Below are positions 7,642 through 14,230 of a stretch of 15,630 bases of DNA, in pieces. The notes beneath the pieces were generated by a model, which saw only the letters and a program-made list of their open reading frames with translations, searched no databases and was not told where the DNA came from. Position 1 is the stretch's first letter. Every line of letters starts with the position of its first letter. The position numbers and the translations under genes are program-made. Location: positions 1 to 15,630 of the forward strand of contig DATKZB010000020.1 of assembly GCA_035528235.1 (NCBI GenBank), written 5' to 3'. The stretch comes from DATKZB01 sp035528235 (GTDB taxonomy: Bacteria > Planctomycetota > Phycisphaerae > FEN-1346).

Positions 7642-9825
7642 TCACGCCTTCTTCAGGGCCGCCACGGCCCGCTTGAGGACGTCGCCGGGGTACCGGGGCT
7701 GGCCGTCCTGGGCGGCCTCCATGCGGTCGAGGACGGGCCGGGCCTTCTCGCCGAGGCGCTCCAGCGAGTGCGCCGCCAGCAAGCGCGTCTTTTCGAGCGG
7801 CGCCTGGAGCAACTCGACCAGCCGCGCGAGGCCCTTTTCGGCCCGCCCGCAATCGACCAGCGCGTGCGCCGCCGCCACCGGCACCGATGGCGAGGCGTCC
7901 GCCAGCAGCGGCTCCAGGGCCGAGCGGTGCGAGGCGACCGAGGACGAGAACGCCAGCACCGCCTGGTGCAGGCCCACGACGGCCCAGTACCGGACCGGGC
8001 CGTCGGGGTCCTTCAGCGCGTCCAGGTACGCATCGATGCCCTCGGCCCAGCGGCCGTCGAAGGCCTTGACGGCGAGGATGCGGGCGATGAGGTCGGTGCG
8101 ATTGAGTTTCTCGCGCCACAGCGGCCCCGCGTCGACGGCCGGGGGCCCGGCGGCCAACGCGTCGCCGCGGCGGAACGTGACCACGGGACTGCCGGCGTAG
8201 CCGAGGCGGCAGGCCTTCGCGCGGAGCACCTCGCCCGCGCCCACCTCGACCGGCCGCGCATAGAGGAGCCACCGCTCCGGCTTCGCCCCGTCGGCCTTCT
8301 TGCCGGCCGGGCCGACCTGGTAGACGATCGAGGCGCCCGGCGTCCGGCACGCCAGGGCGACGCGCGCGGCATCGGCCCGGCAGAAGACGGGCGCCGCCGT
8401 CTTACCGCCGCCCTTGGCGGCGTCGAAGTCGGGCTCGGGGATGAGGCCGACGTCGCCGATTCGCTTCAGGAACTCGCCCAGGGCCGCGCTCATCCGCTCC
8501 ACGACGTCCTTGTACTTCGGGTCGTCGGCCAGGTTACGGACCTCGTGCGGGTCGGCCACGGTGTCGTAGAGTTCATGGGCGGGCTTGGCGGGCTCGAAGA
8601 ACTGCATCCGGGGGCCGGGTTCGAGCCGGCCTTCGGCCGCCAGGCGCCGCATCTCCTGGAGGATGGGCGTCTGATCCATGTAATCGATGTGCTGGCTGCG
8701 CGGCAGGTACGGCATGAAGTTGCGGACGTACTTGAACCGCTTGTCCCTCAGGCCGCGGATGCAGTCGATGGTCTCGTCCATGCGGTCGCGCGCCGCAAAG
8801 ACGTACTCGGGCGGCTTACCTTTCTGCGGCCCGAGCAGCGCGCGGCCCTGCATCTGGCTCGGGATGGGGACACCCGCCAGGCTGAGCACCGTGGGGGCGA
8901 AGTCGATTAAGGTGGCAAACTCGCCCTCGACCGCGCCGGGGGCGACCGACCGCGGCTCGCCCGCGCCGGCCCAGGCCCGCCACTTCTCGGGCACGCGCAC
9001 CAGCAGCGGCACGCGCGTGCCCGAGTCGTACACCCACCGCTTGCCGCGCGTCAGACCCCACCCGTGATCGCCCCAGAACCACACGATGGTGTCGTCGGCC
9101 AGGCCGTCGGCCTCGAGTTCGTCGAGGACCTTCCGGGCCTGGGCGTCGAGTTCCGACATCCGGTCGTAGTAGCACGCCACGTTCTGCCGGACGATGGGGG
9201 TGTCGGGGTAGTACGGCGGCAGCGGGGCCTTGGCCGGGTCGTGCTGCTGCTTGCCCGGCGTCCACCGGCGGGTGCTCGACTCGTGCGTGACGGTCAGGTT
9301 GAACACGGCGAAGAACGGCTGGTCGGCCTCGGGTCGATGGCGCCAGTGGGCCGTCTTGCTGCTCATGTCCCAGGCCGAGGGCGGCGGGGCGAACTGGTAA
9401 TCGGTCTTGACGTTGTTCGTACAGAAGTACCCGGCCCCGCGCAGGTATTCGGGGAAGCACCGGGCCTCGGGCGGCGGAACACCCTGGCACCGCATCCAGG
9501 TCGTGCCGAGGGTCGTCGGGTACATGCCCGTGATGATGCCGCTGCGGGCCGGCGCGCAGACCGGGGCGTGGGTGAAGGCCCGGTCGTAACGGACGCTCTC
9601 GGCGGCCAGGCGGTCGAGGTTGGGCGTGGTGGCATAGGCGTCGCCGTAGCAGCCGAGGGTGGGGCTGATGTCCTCGGCGGAGATCCAGAGGATGTTGGGG
9701 CGTTTGCCGCCCGGCGGCTCGGGCGCGGCCCGCGCCCCGGAGGCCAGCAGCGCCGGGGCGATGGCCGTGGCGACCGTGCCGGCGGCCACGTGTTTCAGGA
9801 ACTCGCGCCGCGTCGAGTCCTTCAT
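7642..9825 (-). CDS. Tat-exported sulfatase with chitobiase-like and helical-repeat C-terminal domains
   Basis: Type I sulfatase of 727 aa that would remove sulfate esters, or N-sulfate, from a glycan outside the cytoplasm. The ATG at 9825 has AAGGAGGT 5 bases upstream. The N-terminus carries a twin-arginine signal (RREFLK, residues 6-11, then a hydrophobic stretch ending ARA at 31-33). The sulfatase core has NILWISAEDISPTLGCYGD (44-62), the formylglycine motif C90-A-P-A-R94, which an FGE enzyme must mature, and the metal-binding WGDHG (251-255). Family relatives with the SAEDIS start include N-sulfoglucosamine sulfohydrolase-type enzymes, but substrate is not assignable. Residues about 478-552 match the pattern of a CHB_HEX_C-type domain (VALACRTPGASIVY, then WLLYARPVEV). 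About 573-725 is alpha-helical and HEAT-like (SVPVAAAHALVDCG, TRLLAAHSLERLG). It is probably the first gene of the sulfatase-GH10-serpin unit. Confidence 0.94.
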   Translation of the reverse strand: MKDSTRREFLKHVAAGTVATAIAPALLASGARAAPEPPGGKRPNILWISAEDISPTLGCYGDAYATTPNLDRLAAESVRYDRAFTHAPVCAPARSGIITGMYPTTLGTTWMRCQGVPPPEARCFPEYLRGAGYFCTNNVKTDYQFAPPPSAWDMSSKTAHWRHRPEADQPFFAVFNLTVTHESSTRRWTPGKQQHDPAKAPLPPYYPDTPIVRQNVACYYDRMSELDAQARKVLDELEADGLADDTIVWFWGDHGWGLTRGKRWVYDSGTRVPLLVRVPEKWRAWAGAGEPRSVAPGAVEGEFATLIDFAPTVLSLAGVPIPSQMQGRALLGPQKGKPPEYVFAARDRMDETIDCIRGLRDKRFKYVRNFMPYLPRSQHIDYMDQTPILQEMRRLAAEGRLEPGPRMQFFEPAKPAHELYDTVADPHEVRNLADDPKYKDVVERMSAALGEFLKRIGDVGLIPEPDFDAAKGGGKTAAPVFCRADAARVALACRTPGASIVYQVGPAGKKADGAKPERWLLYARPVEVGAGEVLRAKACRLGYAGSPVVTFRRGDALAAGPPAVDAGPLWREKLNRTDLIARILAVKAFDGRWAEGIDAYLDALKDPDGPVRYWAVVGLHQAVLAFSSSVASHRSALEPLLADASPSVPVAAAHALVDCGRAEKGLARLVELLQAPLEKTRLLAAHSLERLGEKARPVLDRMEAAQDGQPRYPGDVLKRAVAALKKA

Positions 9826-9864
9826 CGCCGACCTCCTTCAAGCTGAAGCAAGTGGCACCGCATC

Positions 9865-9893
9865 AGAGTAAGAAGGGCGCGCGGCCGTGTCGA
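9865..9893 (-). promoter_or_regulatory. Weak candidate promoter of the sulfatase operon
   Basis: On the minus strand TCGACA (9893-9888, 5 of 6 to -35), a 17-base spacer and TACTCT (9870-9865, 3 of 6 to -10) lie 40-70 bases upstream of the sulfatase start. Spacing is ideal but the -10 is poor. The alternative is read-through from the upstream membrane-protein operon. Confidence 0.3.
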
Positions 9894-9894
9894 G

Positions 9895-9910
9895 GGTTTC
9901 CTGAGAAACC
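9895..9910. other. Small perfect hairpin upstream of the sulfatase operon
   Basis: GGTTTC (9895-9900), loop CTGA and GAAACC (9905-9910) form a perfect 6-bp stem in the 128-base gap between the Fe-S reading frame and the sulfatase. It directly abuts the candidate -35 element at 9888-9893. It could be an operator-like inverted repeat or a weak terminator of the upstream operon; no T-run follows. Confidence 0.4.
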
Positions 9911-9953
9911 GGATAGACCGAGCGGGAAGAGGACACGGCCTCGCCGTGGCGTC

Positions 9954-10196
9954 TCACAGCCCCAGTCCGGCGGCAATCTCGAGCAGGGCGGTCTTCAGGC
10001 CCTCGTGCTCGCCGCCGAAGACGGGTTGGCAGTTCGCCAGGCGCTGCTCGCCCGCCAGCAGCTTGGCCGCGAAGGCCAGGCACGTGGCCTCGCCGCACGC
10101 GCGGCAGTTGGTCTTGGGCAGGCGGCTGTAGACCTCCAGGGCGCTGACCCGGACCCGCCGCTCGTGGCACGGCGTAATGGCCTGGTGCCAAACCTC
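9954..10196 (-). CDS. CFeSP/Acs-type [4Fe-4S] domain reading frame without a standard start codon (possibly the 3' half of a frameshifted gene)
   Basis: This minus-strand frame reads EVWHQAITPCHERRVRVSAL and then a clear Fe-S domain: EVYSRLPKTNCRACGEATC, LAFAAKLLAGEQ and LANCQPVF, ending at TGA 9956-9954. The cysteine spacing C-x2-C-x4-C-x16-C is that of the cluster-binding region of the large corrinoid iron-sulfur protein subunit and related small Fe-S domains (PF04060 type). The frame is open from 10229 but contains no ATG, GTG or TTG; the only near-start is an ATT at 10178. Its codons are GC3-rich down from about 10199, while the overlapping frame in the same place is GC3-poor, so coding seems to begin exactly where the upstream three-span gene stops (TGA 10197-10195), one base over. 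Either the two are one protein of about 193 aa broken by a +1 shift, or the start is unusual. Presence of the domain is near certain; gene structure is not. Confidence 0.65.
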   Translation of the reverse strand, partial: EVWHQAITPCHERRVRVSALEVYSRLPKTNCRACGEATCLAFAAKLLAGEQRLANCQPVFGGEHEGLKTALLEIAAGLGL

Positions 10197-10536
10197 ACGG
10201 CACCGACATCGACACCCGCAGCAGGACGATCATCGAGATGACCCACAGGTACGTCATGATGCGCGAGGCCACGTCCAGGCCCATGCGGGTCTTGCGGTAA
10301 TGGAACCAGTTGCCGACCAGGTTGACGAAGGCGACGATAGCGGCCGCCTTCAGCCACGGACCGTGGACGTAGGCCTTCAGCATCTCGGGGTCGAGCAGAC
10401 CGTAGAGGGCGAGGTGAAGGACCAGCCCGGCCATCGGCACGACCAAGAGCAGGATGCCCAGGGCGCGGAGGCCGGCCGAGAGGCGTGGCGCAGCGGCATG
10501 GGGCCGGGAGGACGAGGGCGGGTGCGAAACCGTCAC
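10195..10536 (-). CDS. Small three-span membrane protein, function unknown
   Basis: Predicted 113-aa inner-membrane protein, not recognised. A GTG start at 10536 overlaps the TGA of the upstream gene (GTGA), with AAGGAGG 7 bases before it, so it is translationally coupled. After a polar Pro/Ser/His-rich N-terminus (residues 1-21) there are three hydrophobic spans: about 24-48 (ALGILLLVVPMAGLVLHLAL), 63-80 (KAAAIVAFVNLVGNWFHY) and 92-108 (MTYLWVISMIVLLRV). The loop YRKTRMGLD between spans 2 and 3 is basic and probably cytoplasmic. The stop codon at 10197-10195 sits exactly where the Fe-S frame takes over in the +1 frame, so this may be the N-terminal half of a membrane-anchored Fe-S protein. 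If so, the third span would tether the Fe-S domain. Confidence 0.75.
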   Translation of the reverse strand: MTVSHPPSSSRPHAAAPRLSAGLRALGILLLVVPMAGLVLHLALYGLLDPEMLKAYVHGPWLKAAAIVAFVNLVGNWFHYRKTRMGLDVASRIMTYLWVISMIVLLRVSMSVP

Positions 10537-11540
10537 GGCGCGGCCTCCTTGGCGGCCCCGGCGGCCGGCGCGGCGGGGGGCGCGGCGGGCGGCTCGGCGG
10601 CCTCCTCAGCGGCCGCCTCGTTCTGCTTGCGGATCTTGTTCAGGATGTCGTTCCAGCGCTGGGCCTGGGCCTTCTGGTAGACGTCCCAGTTCGACAGGGG
10701 GACTTCCTTGAGTTCGCCGCCCAGGAGCATGGCCCGGACGACGCCATCGCCGTGGGCCTCGTAGGGCGGGCCGTCGCTGACGACCATCGTCTCGGGCGAC
10801 CACCAGGCCTGGCCGTCGGGGTCCTTGGCGTTGATGTTGATGTCGGGCGTCAGGATGTACGTGGTCGTGCCGACCTGGACGTGGTAGGCGGGGCACGTGA
10901 GGCCGCTGCGGCTGTCGAGATACCGCTCGTCGACCAGGATGTCGAGGCTCTTGGGGAAGGCGCCGTCGTGCTGGTCGGCGTAGGCCCGCAGGGCGGCGTA
11001 GATCTTCTCGAGGTTCTGCTCGCACGTGGGCCGCAGCCACACGTTGGTCGCAAACCCCGCCAGGGCGCCGACCAGAAAGCCCAGGAAAAGCCCCGTGCCG
11101 GCCAGCATGGCAATGAGGGCGTGCGTCCGGCCACGCTTACGTCCGCGGCTGCGGCGGACGTTGTGGTACGCCGGCACGCCGATCATCACGCCCAGCAGGG
11201 CGAGCACGGCGCCCAGGGCCATGCCCACCGTCCACGGAAGCGTGACGAACTGGCCCAGCCCCACCCCCACCACCGCCAGCACCGACAGGGCCACGAACGC
11301 GATGCTGACGACGACCATGGTCTCCAGGGGGGGCACGACCTCGACCTGCTCGCCGGCGATCTTGACCATGTGGGCCCCGGGGCGGCGCGGCGCGGGGGCC
11401 TGCGGGGCCAGGGGCGAGGCATCGCCGGCCTTCGGCACCTTCAGGCCGGAGCCGCACGTGGGACACCGGGCGGGTCGGCCGGCGAACGATTCGTCGACCT
11501 CCATCTCGGACTCACACTTCGGACAGCAGAACCGGATCAT
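10533..11540 (-). CDS. Zinc-ribbon membrane protein with pilin-like extracytoplasmic domain
   Basis: Membrane protein of 335 aa, no named family recognised. The ATG at 11540 has GGAG 6 bases upstream. The N-terminus is a zinc ribbon with CPKC (6-9) and CPTC (26-29). A Pro/Ala linker leads to three predicted spans (about 73-97, 104-124 and 140-163), with the basic loop RRSRGRKRGR between spans 2 and 3. Residues 170-290 resemble the C-terminal part of planctomycete prepilin-type proteins: a CEQNLEKIYAALRAYADQHD helix, GAFPKSLDILV, a CPAYHV strand, and MVVSDGP ahead of an HGDG-containing strand. C173 and C216 could form a disulfide. The tail (307-335) is Ala/Pro/Glu-rich. It starts 18 bases after the upstream gene and overlaps the downstream one, so it is the middle of an operon. 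A sensor or envelope-structure role is possible, but no function is assigned. Confidence 0.82.
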   Translation of the reverse strand: MIRFCCPKCESEMEVDESFAGRPARCPTCGSGLKVPKAGDASPLAPQAPAPRRPGAHMVKIAGEQVEVVPPLETMVVVSIAFVALSVLAVVGVGLGQFVTLPWTVGMALGAVLALLGVMIGVPAYHNVRRSRGRKRGRTHALIAMLAGTGLFLGFLVGALAGFATNVWLRPTCEQNLEKIYAALRAYADQHDGAFPKSLDILVDERYLDSRSGLTCPAYHVQVGTTTYILTPDININAKDPDGQAWWSPETMVVSDGPPYEAHGDGVVRAMLLGGELKEVPLSNWDVYQKAQAQRWNDILNKIRKQNEAAAEEAAEPPAAPPAAPAAGAAKEAAP

Positions 11541-11558
11541 GAGGCGCTCCCCGCCCGA

Positions 11559-12473
11559 TTACTCGTTGGCCAGCACCGACTCGCCGTACCCGCCGGCAAA
11601 CTGGATGCCCGACCACGCCAGCAGGATGACACTGACCGCCGGCATGACCAGGAACTGGCCGAAGTACATCGCCGCGCCGAGCCAGTCGCCCGCCGCCGCA
11701 CCGGCCCGCGCCGTGTGGGCCGCCAGGAGCGCCTCGAAGTCGAACATCGCGCTGGTGCGGAACCCCTCGAAGACGCAGTCCCACGGCAGGACCGTCCACA
11801 AAAAGAGCAGCAGCACGAACAGCGACCGCGTCAACCGCCGGATGCCGGCCAGCCGGCCCAGCAGCGAAATCTCCAGGTACAGAAAAAGCGTGACGGCCAG
11901 CAGAACGCCCGACAGCGTGCCGATGATCCGGGCCGGACGCAAGACACACGACGTGAGGTTGCGGTAATACCGGGCCCGCAGCCGACGCTGCTCGGGCGTC
12001 AGGGGCGCCGGTTTGCGGACGGGTTCCTCGGGCTCGGCCACGACCCGGCCCTCGGTCTCGGGCGACGGGCTCTCGACCTGGTCCGGGGGCGATTCTTCCT
12101 CCAAGGCCCCCGCGGTGGCCGGTTTCGACGGCGCAGGCTGCCGCGAACTCGGCTCGGGCTTGACGTTGGGGAACAGTTCGCCGGGGACGGCGGCCGCCGC
12201 CGCGTTCTCGAACACACCCAGCCAGGGCGCCGGGCCGCGGACGGTCTCGTCGACCGGCTTGATCTCGGCCGGCTTGATCTCGGCCGCCGGCAGGTCGTAC
12301 GCGCCCACCCACTCGACCAGGCAGAACGTGGCCGCGTGGGCCAGCACGCACACCATCGTCACCCAGAAGAAGAGCACCGCGAAGAACCGGGTCGTCTTCA
12401 GGGCCGCCACAAAGGGCTGCGCACTCGGGTTCGGCAACCGAACCGGCTGCTCCCGCCTCTGTTCCTGTGCCAT
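11559..12473 (-). CDS. Four-span membrane protein with Pro/Glu-rich loop, function unknown
   Basis: Predicted membrane protein of 304 aa, not recognised. The ATG at 12473 has GGAG 7 bases upstream. Hydrophobic spans lie at about 29-52, 183-206, 217-231 and 266-290. A loop of about 130 residues between the first and second spans includes a disordered Pro/Glu/Ser stretch (100-160) and a duplicated pentapeptide, AEIKP AEIKP, at 64-73, made by a perfect 15-base tandem repeat. The sequence before the second span is strongly basic (QRRLRARYYRN), suggesting a cytoplasmic side there. It is the first gene of an operon of three or four genes running to 9954. A TAGAGT hexamer upstream (12497-12492) could be a -10 element, but no -35 partner is visible. 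Confidence 0.8.
   Translation of the reverse strand: MAQEQRREQPVRLPNPSAQPFVAALKTTRFFAVLFFWVTMVCVLAHAATFCLVEWVGAYDLPAAEIKPAEIKPVDETVRGPAPWLGVFENAAAAAVPGELFPNVKPEPSSRQPAPSKPATAGALEEESPPDQVESPSPETEGRVVAEPEEPVRKPAPLTPEQRRLRARYYRNLTSCVLRPARIIGTLSGVLLAVTLFLYLEISLLGRLAGIRRLTRSLFVLLLFLWTVLPWDCVFEGFRTSAMFDFEALLAAHTARAGAAAGDWLGAAMYFGQFLVMPAVSVILLAWSGIQFAGGYGESVLANE
12254..12283. repeat. Two-copy 15-bp perfect tandem repeat within a gene
   Basis: CCGGCTTGATCTCGG occurs twice back to back (12254-12268 and 12269-12283). The length is a multiple of three, so it only duplicates the pentapeptide AEIKP in the extracytoplasmic or loop region of the four-span membrane protein. It looks like a recent slippage event in a disordered segment. 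Confidence 0.85.
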
Positions 12474-12572
12474 GACGTATCTCCGATCTGGACTCTACCG
12501 CCGTGCCCCGGCGCTACGCCCTGGGCATCGAACTTCCCCGCTGAAAGTGATACCACCTTTCTGGAAACAGCA

Positions 12573-13880
12573 CTAGGCGCCGGCCGCAAGCGTATCCCGG
12601 GCGGCCTCGACCGTCCGGTCGATGTCCTCCTGCGTGTGTGCCAGGCTGACGAACCAAGCCTCGAACTGACTGGGCGGCAGGTACACGCCGCGCGCCAGCA
12701 TCCCCTGGTGAAACCGGCCGAACGCCGCCGTGTCGCACCGGAGGGCCGAGGCGTAGTCCGTGACGGGCCCGGCGCTGAAAAACAGCGACAACATGGACCC
12801 GACGCGCTGGACCCGCGCCGCGGCGCCGGCCTGGGCCACGGCGTCCGCCAGGCCGGCCTCCAGGCGTGCCGACGCCCGCTCGAGCGCCGCGTAGGCGCCG
12901 GGTCCGGCCAGGACGTCCAGCGTAGCGATTCCGGCGGCCATCGCCAGGGGATTTCCCGAGAGGGTGCCCGCCTGGTACACCGGCCCGACGGGGCTGACCT
13001 GCTGCATGAGGTCGCGCCGGCCGCCGTAGGCCCCCACCGGCAACCCGCCGCCGATGACCTTGCCAAGCGTCACGAGGTCGGGCCGCACGCCGTATCGCTC
13101 GGCCGCGCCGCCGCGGGCCACGCGGAACCCCGTCATCACCTCATCGAAGATGAGCAGCAGGCCGAACCGGTCGGCCACCTCGCGAAGCCCCTGGAGGAAC
13201 CCCTCGGCGGGCGGGACGCAGCCCATGTTGCCGACAACCGGCTCGACGATGATGGCCGCCATCTGGTCGGCCGACGCCTCGCACGCCTTCCGGACGGCCG
13301 CCAGGTCGTTGAACGGGACGAGGTGGGTGTGCCGGACGGTGTCGTCGGGCACGCCGGGACTGGAGGGCGCCCCCAAGGTCATGGCCCCGCTGCCCGCCCG
13401 GACCAGGAGGGCGTCGACGTGGCCGTGGTAACACCCCTCGAACTTGATGATGCCGGGTCGGCCGGTGGCGGCACGGGCCAAGCGGACGGCACTCATTGTG
13501 GCCTCGGTGCCGGAGTTGACGAAGCGGACCTGCTCGATGGCGGGCATGGCCGCCGCGATGCGTTCGGCCAGTTCAACCTCGCGGACCGTCGGGGCGCCGA
13601 ACGACGAGCCGTCCTTCAGGGCGGCGGCCACGGCCTCGACGACCTGGGGGTGGGCGTGGCCGAGGATGAGCGGTCCCCAACTCATGACGTAGTCCAGGAA
13701 GACGTTGCCGTCGATGTCGCGGATCGCCGATCCGGATCCCGAGGCGATGAAAAGGGGCCGGCCGCCGACGGCCTTGAAGGCGCGGACGGGGCTGGAGACG
13801 CCGCCCGGCATCAGGGCCTCGGCGCGGCGGAGGGCCCGGTCGGAAGCGTCGGTTTTCAACCTCTTTGGCTCGATCGGCAC
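12573..13880 (-). CDS. hemL: Glutamate-1-semialdehyde 2,1-aminomutase
   Basis: PLP-dependent enzyme of the C5 pathway that converts glutamate-1-semialdehyde to 5-aminolevulinate, the tetrapyrrole precursor, in the cytoplasm. It has 435 aa, the usual HemL length. The GTG at 13880 has GAGG 7 bases upstream. An upstream in-frame ATG overlaps the predicted -10 element and is excluded, as is the 642-aa extension to 14501, which crosses a terminator and a promoter. Motifs: MPGGVSSPVRAFKAVGG (24-40), NSGTEA for PLP phosphate (122-127), YHGHVDALL (151-159), FDEVMTGFR with D246 binding the pyridine nitrogen, and TLGKVIGGGLPVGAYGG with the Schiff-base lysine K274. All expected catalytic residues are present. 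No other heme gene is adjacent. Identification is firm. Confidence 0.97.
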   Translation of the reverse strand: MPIEPKRLKTDASDRALRRAEALMPGGVSSPVRAFKAVGGRPLFIASGSGSAIRDIDGNVFLDYVMSWGPLILGHAHPQVVEAVAAALKDGSSFGAPTVREVELAERIAAAMPAIEQVRFVNSGTEATMSAVRLARAATGRPGIIKFEGCYHGHVDALLVRAGSGAMTLGAPSSPGVPDDTVRHTHLVPFNDLAAVRKACEASADQMAAIIVEPVVGNMGCVPPAEGFLQGLREVADRFGLLLIFDEVMTGFRVARGGAAERYGVRPDLVTLGKVIGGGLPVGAYGGRRDLMQQVSPVGPVYQAGTLSGNPLAMAAGIATLDVLAGPGAYAALERASARLEAGLADAVAQAGAAARVQRVGSMLSLFFSAGPVTDYASALRCDTAAFGRFHQGMLARGVYLPPSQFEAWFVSLAHTQEDIDRTVEAARDTLAAGA

Positions 13881-13923
13881 GGCAAGACCTCGCACAGTCA
13901 CAGATCCCCAACGGAAGGAAACC

Positions 13924-13952
13924 ATCTTAGGGCCCGAGCGCGGGAGTGTCAA
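13924..13952 (-). promoter_or_regulatory. Strong predicted sigma70-type promoter of hemL
   Basis: On the minus strand a perfect TTGACA (13952-13947) is followed by a 17-base spacer and TAAGAT (13929-13924, 4 of 6 to -10). Transcription would start near 13917, giving a leader of about 37 bases to the GTG at 13880. An ATG that would extend the protein lies within the -10 element, so it cannot be the start from this promoter. Confidence 0.75.
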
Positions 13953-14014
13953 CCGACAGGGGCCCTCGCAAGGGGGGTGCCGGGGCCGCAAGGGCAGTTT
14001 AACATTGCGTGTTC

Positions 14015-14089
14015 GCGCGGCCCGCCCCGGGCGGGCCGCGCTCGAGGTGCGACCGCGGGTCGTCGCGGTGGGTACGGGGATCCACCGCG
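14015..14089. other. Run of three GC-rich hairpins in the hemL-AKR spacer
   Basis: Three non-overlapping inverted repeats follow one another. An 11-bp stem GCGCGGCCCGC/GCGGGCCGCGC spans 14015-14041 with a 5-base loop. A 5-bp stem CGACC/GGTCG spans 14050-14062 with a 3-base loop. An 8-bp stem CGCGGTGG/CCACCGCG spans 14064-14089. They lie in the 187-base gap between the hemL promoter and the terminator hairpin of the aldo/keto reductase, with no open frame that looks coding. Role unknown: a back-up terminator, a small RNA or an upstream regulatory region are all possible. Confidence 0.55.
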
Positions 14090-14139
14090 CACAAGCCGTG
14101 ATGTGAATACGCGATCTTAGAACGCTCGCGGGCGCAAGA

Positions 14140-14171
14140 CGAAGCCCCCGGCCGCGGGGCCGGAGGCTTCG
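14140..14171 (-). terminator. Terminator hairpin of the aldo/keto reductase gene
   Basis: CGAAGCC (14140-14146) pairs with GGCTTCG (14165-14171) and the inner CCGGCC (14148-14153) with GGCCGG (14158-14163), leaving one mismatch and a GCGG loop, 13 bp in all. It lies 59 bases after the reductase stop codon. On the minus strand the stem is followed by TCTTG, a short, weak U-rich tail. Confidence 0.7.
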
Positions 14172-14230
14172 GGTTCCATGGATGGGGTCCGACCTCCATC
14201 GCATCCGATGGGGATTCGAGGGAGGCGGCC

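Noticed and set aside
4208..8200. 1330-codon open frame on the plus strand across the dehydrogenase, serpin, GH10 and sulfatase genes
   Set aside because: It runs antisense to three well-supported genes and shows no motifs. Lack of stops on the opposite strand is expected from strong GC3 codon bias.
6278..8350. 690-codon extension of the GH10 protein
   Set aside because: The first about 245 residues are an Arg/Gly-rich shadow of the sulfatase C-terminus; the signal peptide and Shine-Dalgarno support the start at 7606.
9838..10191. 117-codon minus-strand frame (TTG start) over the Fe-S domain region
   Set aside because: GC3-poor and Arg/Pro/Gly-rich; the adjacent frame carries the clear four-cysteine Fe-S motif.
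9995..10357. 120-codon minus-strand frame overlapping the same region
   Set aside because: Third reading of the same DNA with low-complexity Arg/Ala/Ser composition; no motif.
12492..12497. TAGAGT hexamer upstream of the four-span membrane protein as a -10 element
   Set aside because: Matches the dnaE -10 but no -35-like hexamer lies at the right distance; too weak to list as a promoter.
10485..14120. 1211-codon plus-strand open frame
   Set aside because: Antisense to hemL and the membrane operon; Arg/Gly/His/Asp-rich shadow composition and no domain.
14160..14215. GGTTC- and ATTCGAG-like words suggesting a tRNA T-arm
   Set aside because: Flanking stems do not pair and no acceptor, D or anticodon arm can be folded.
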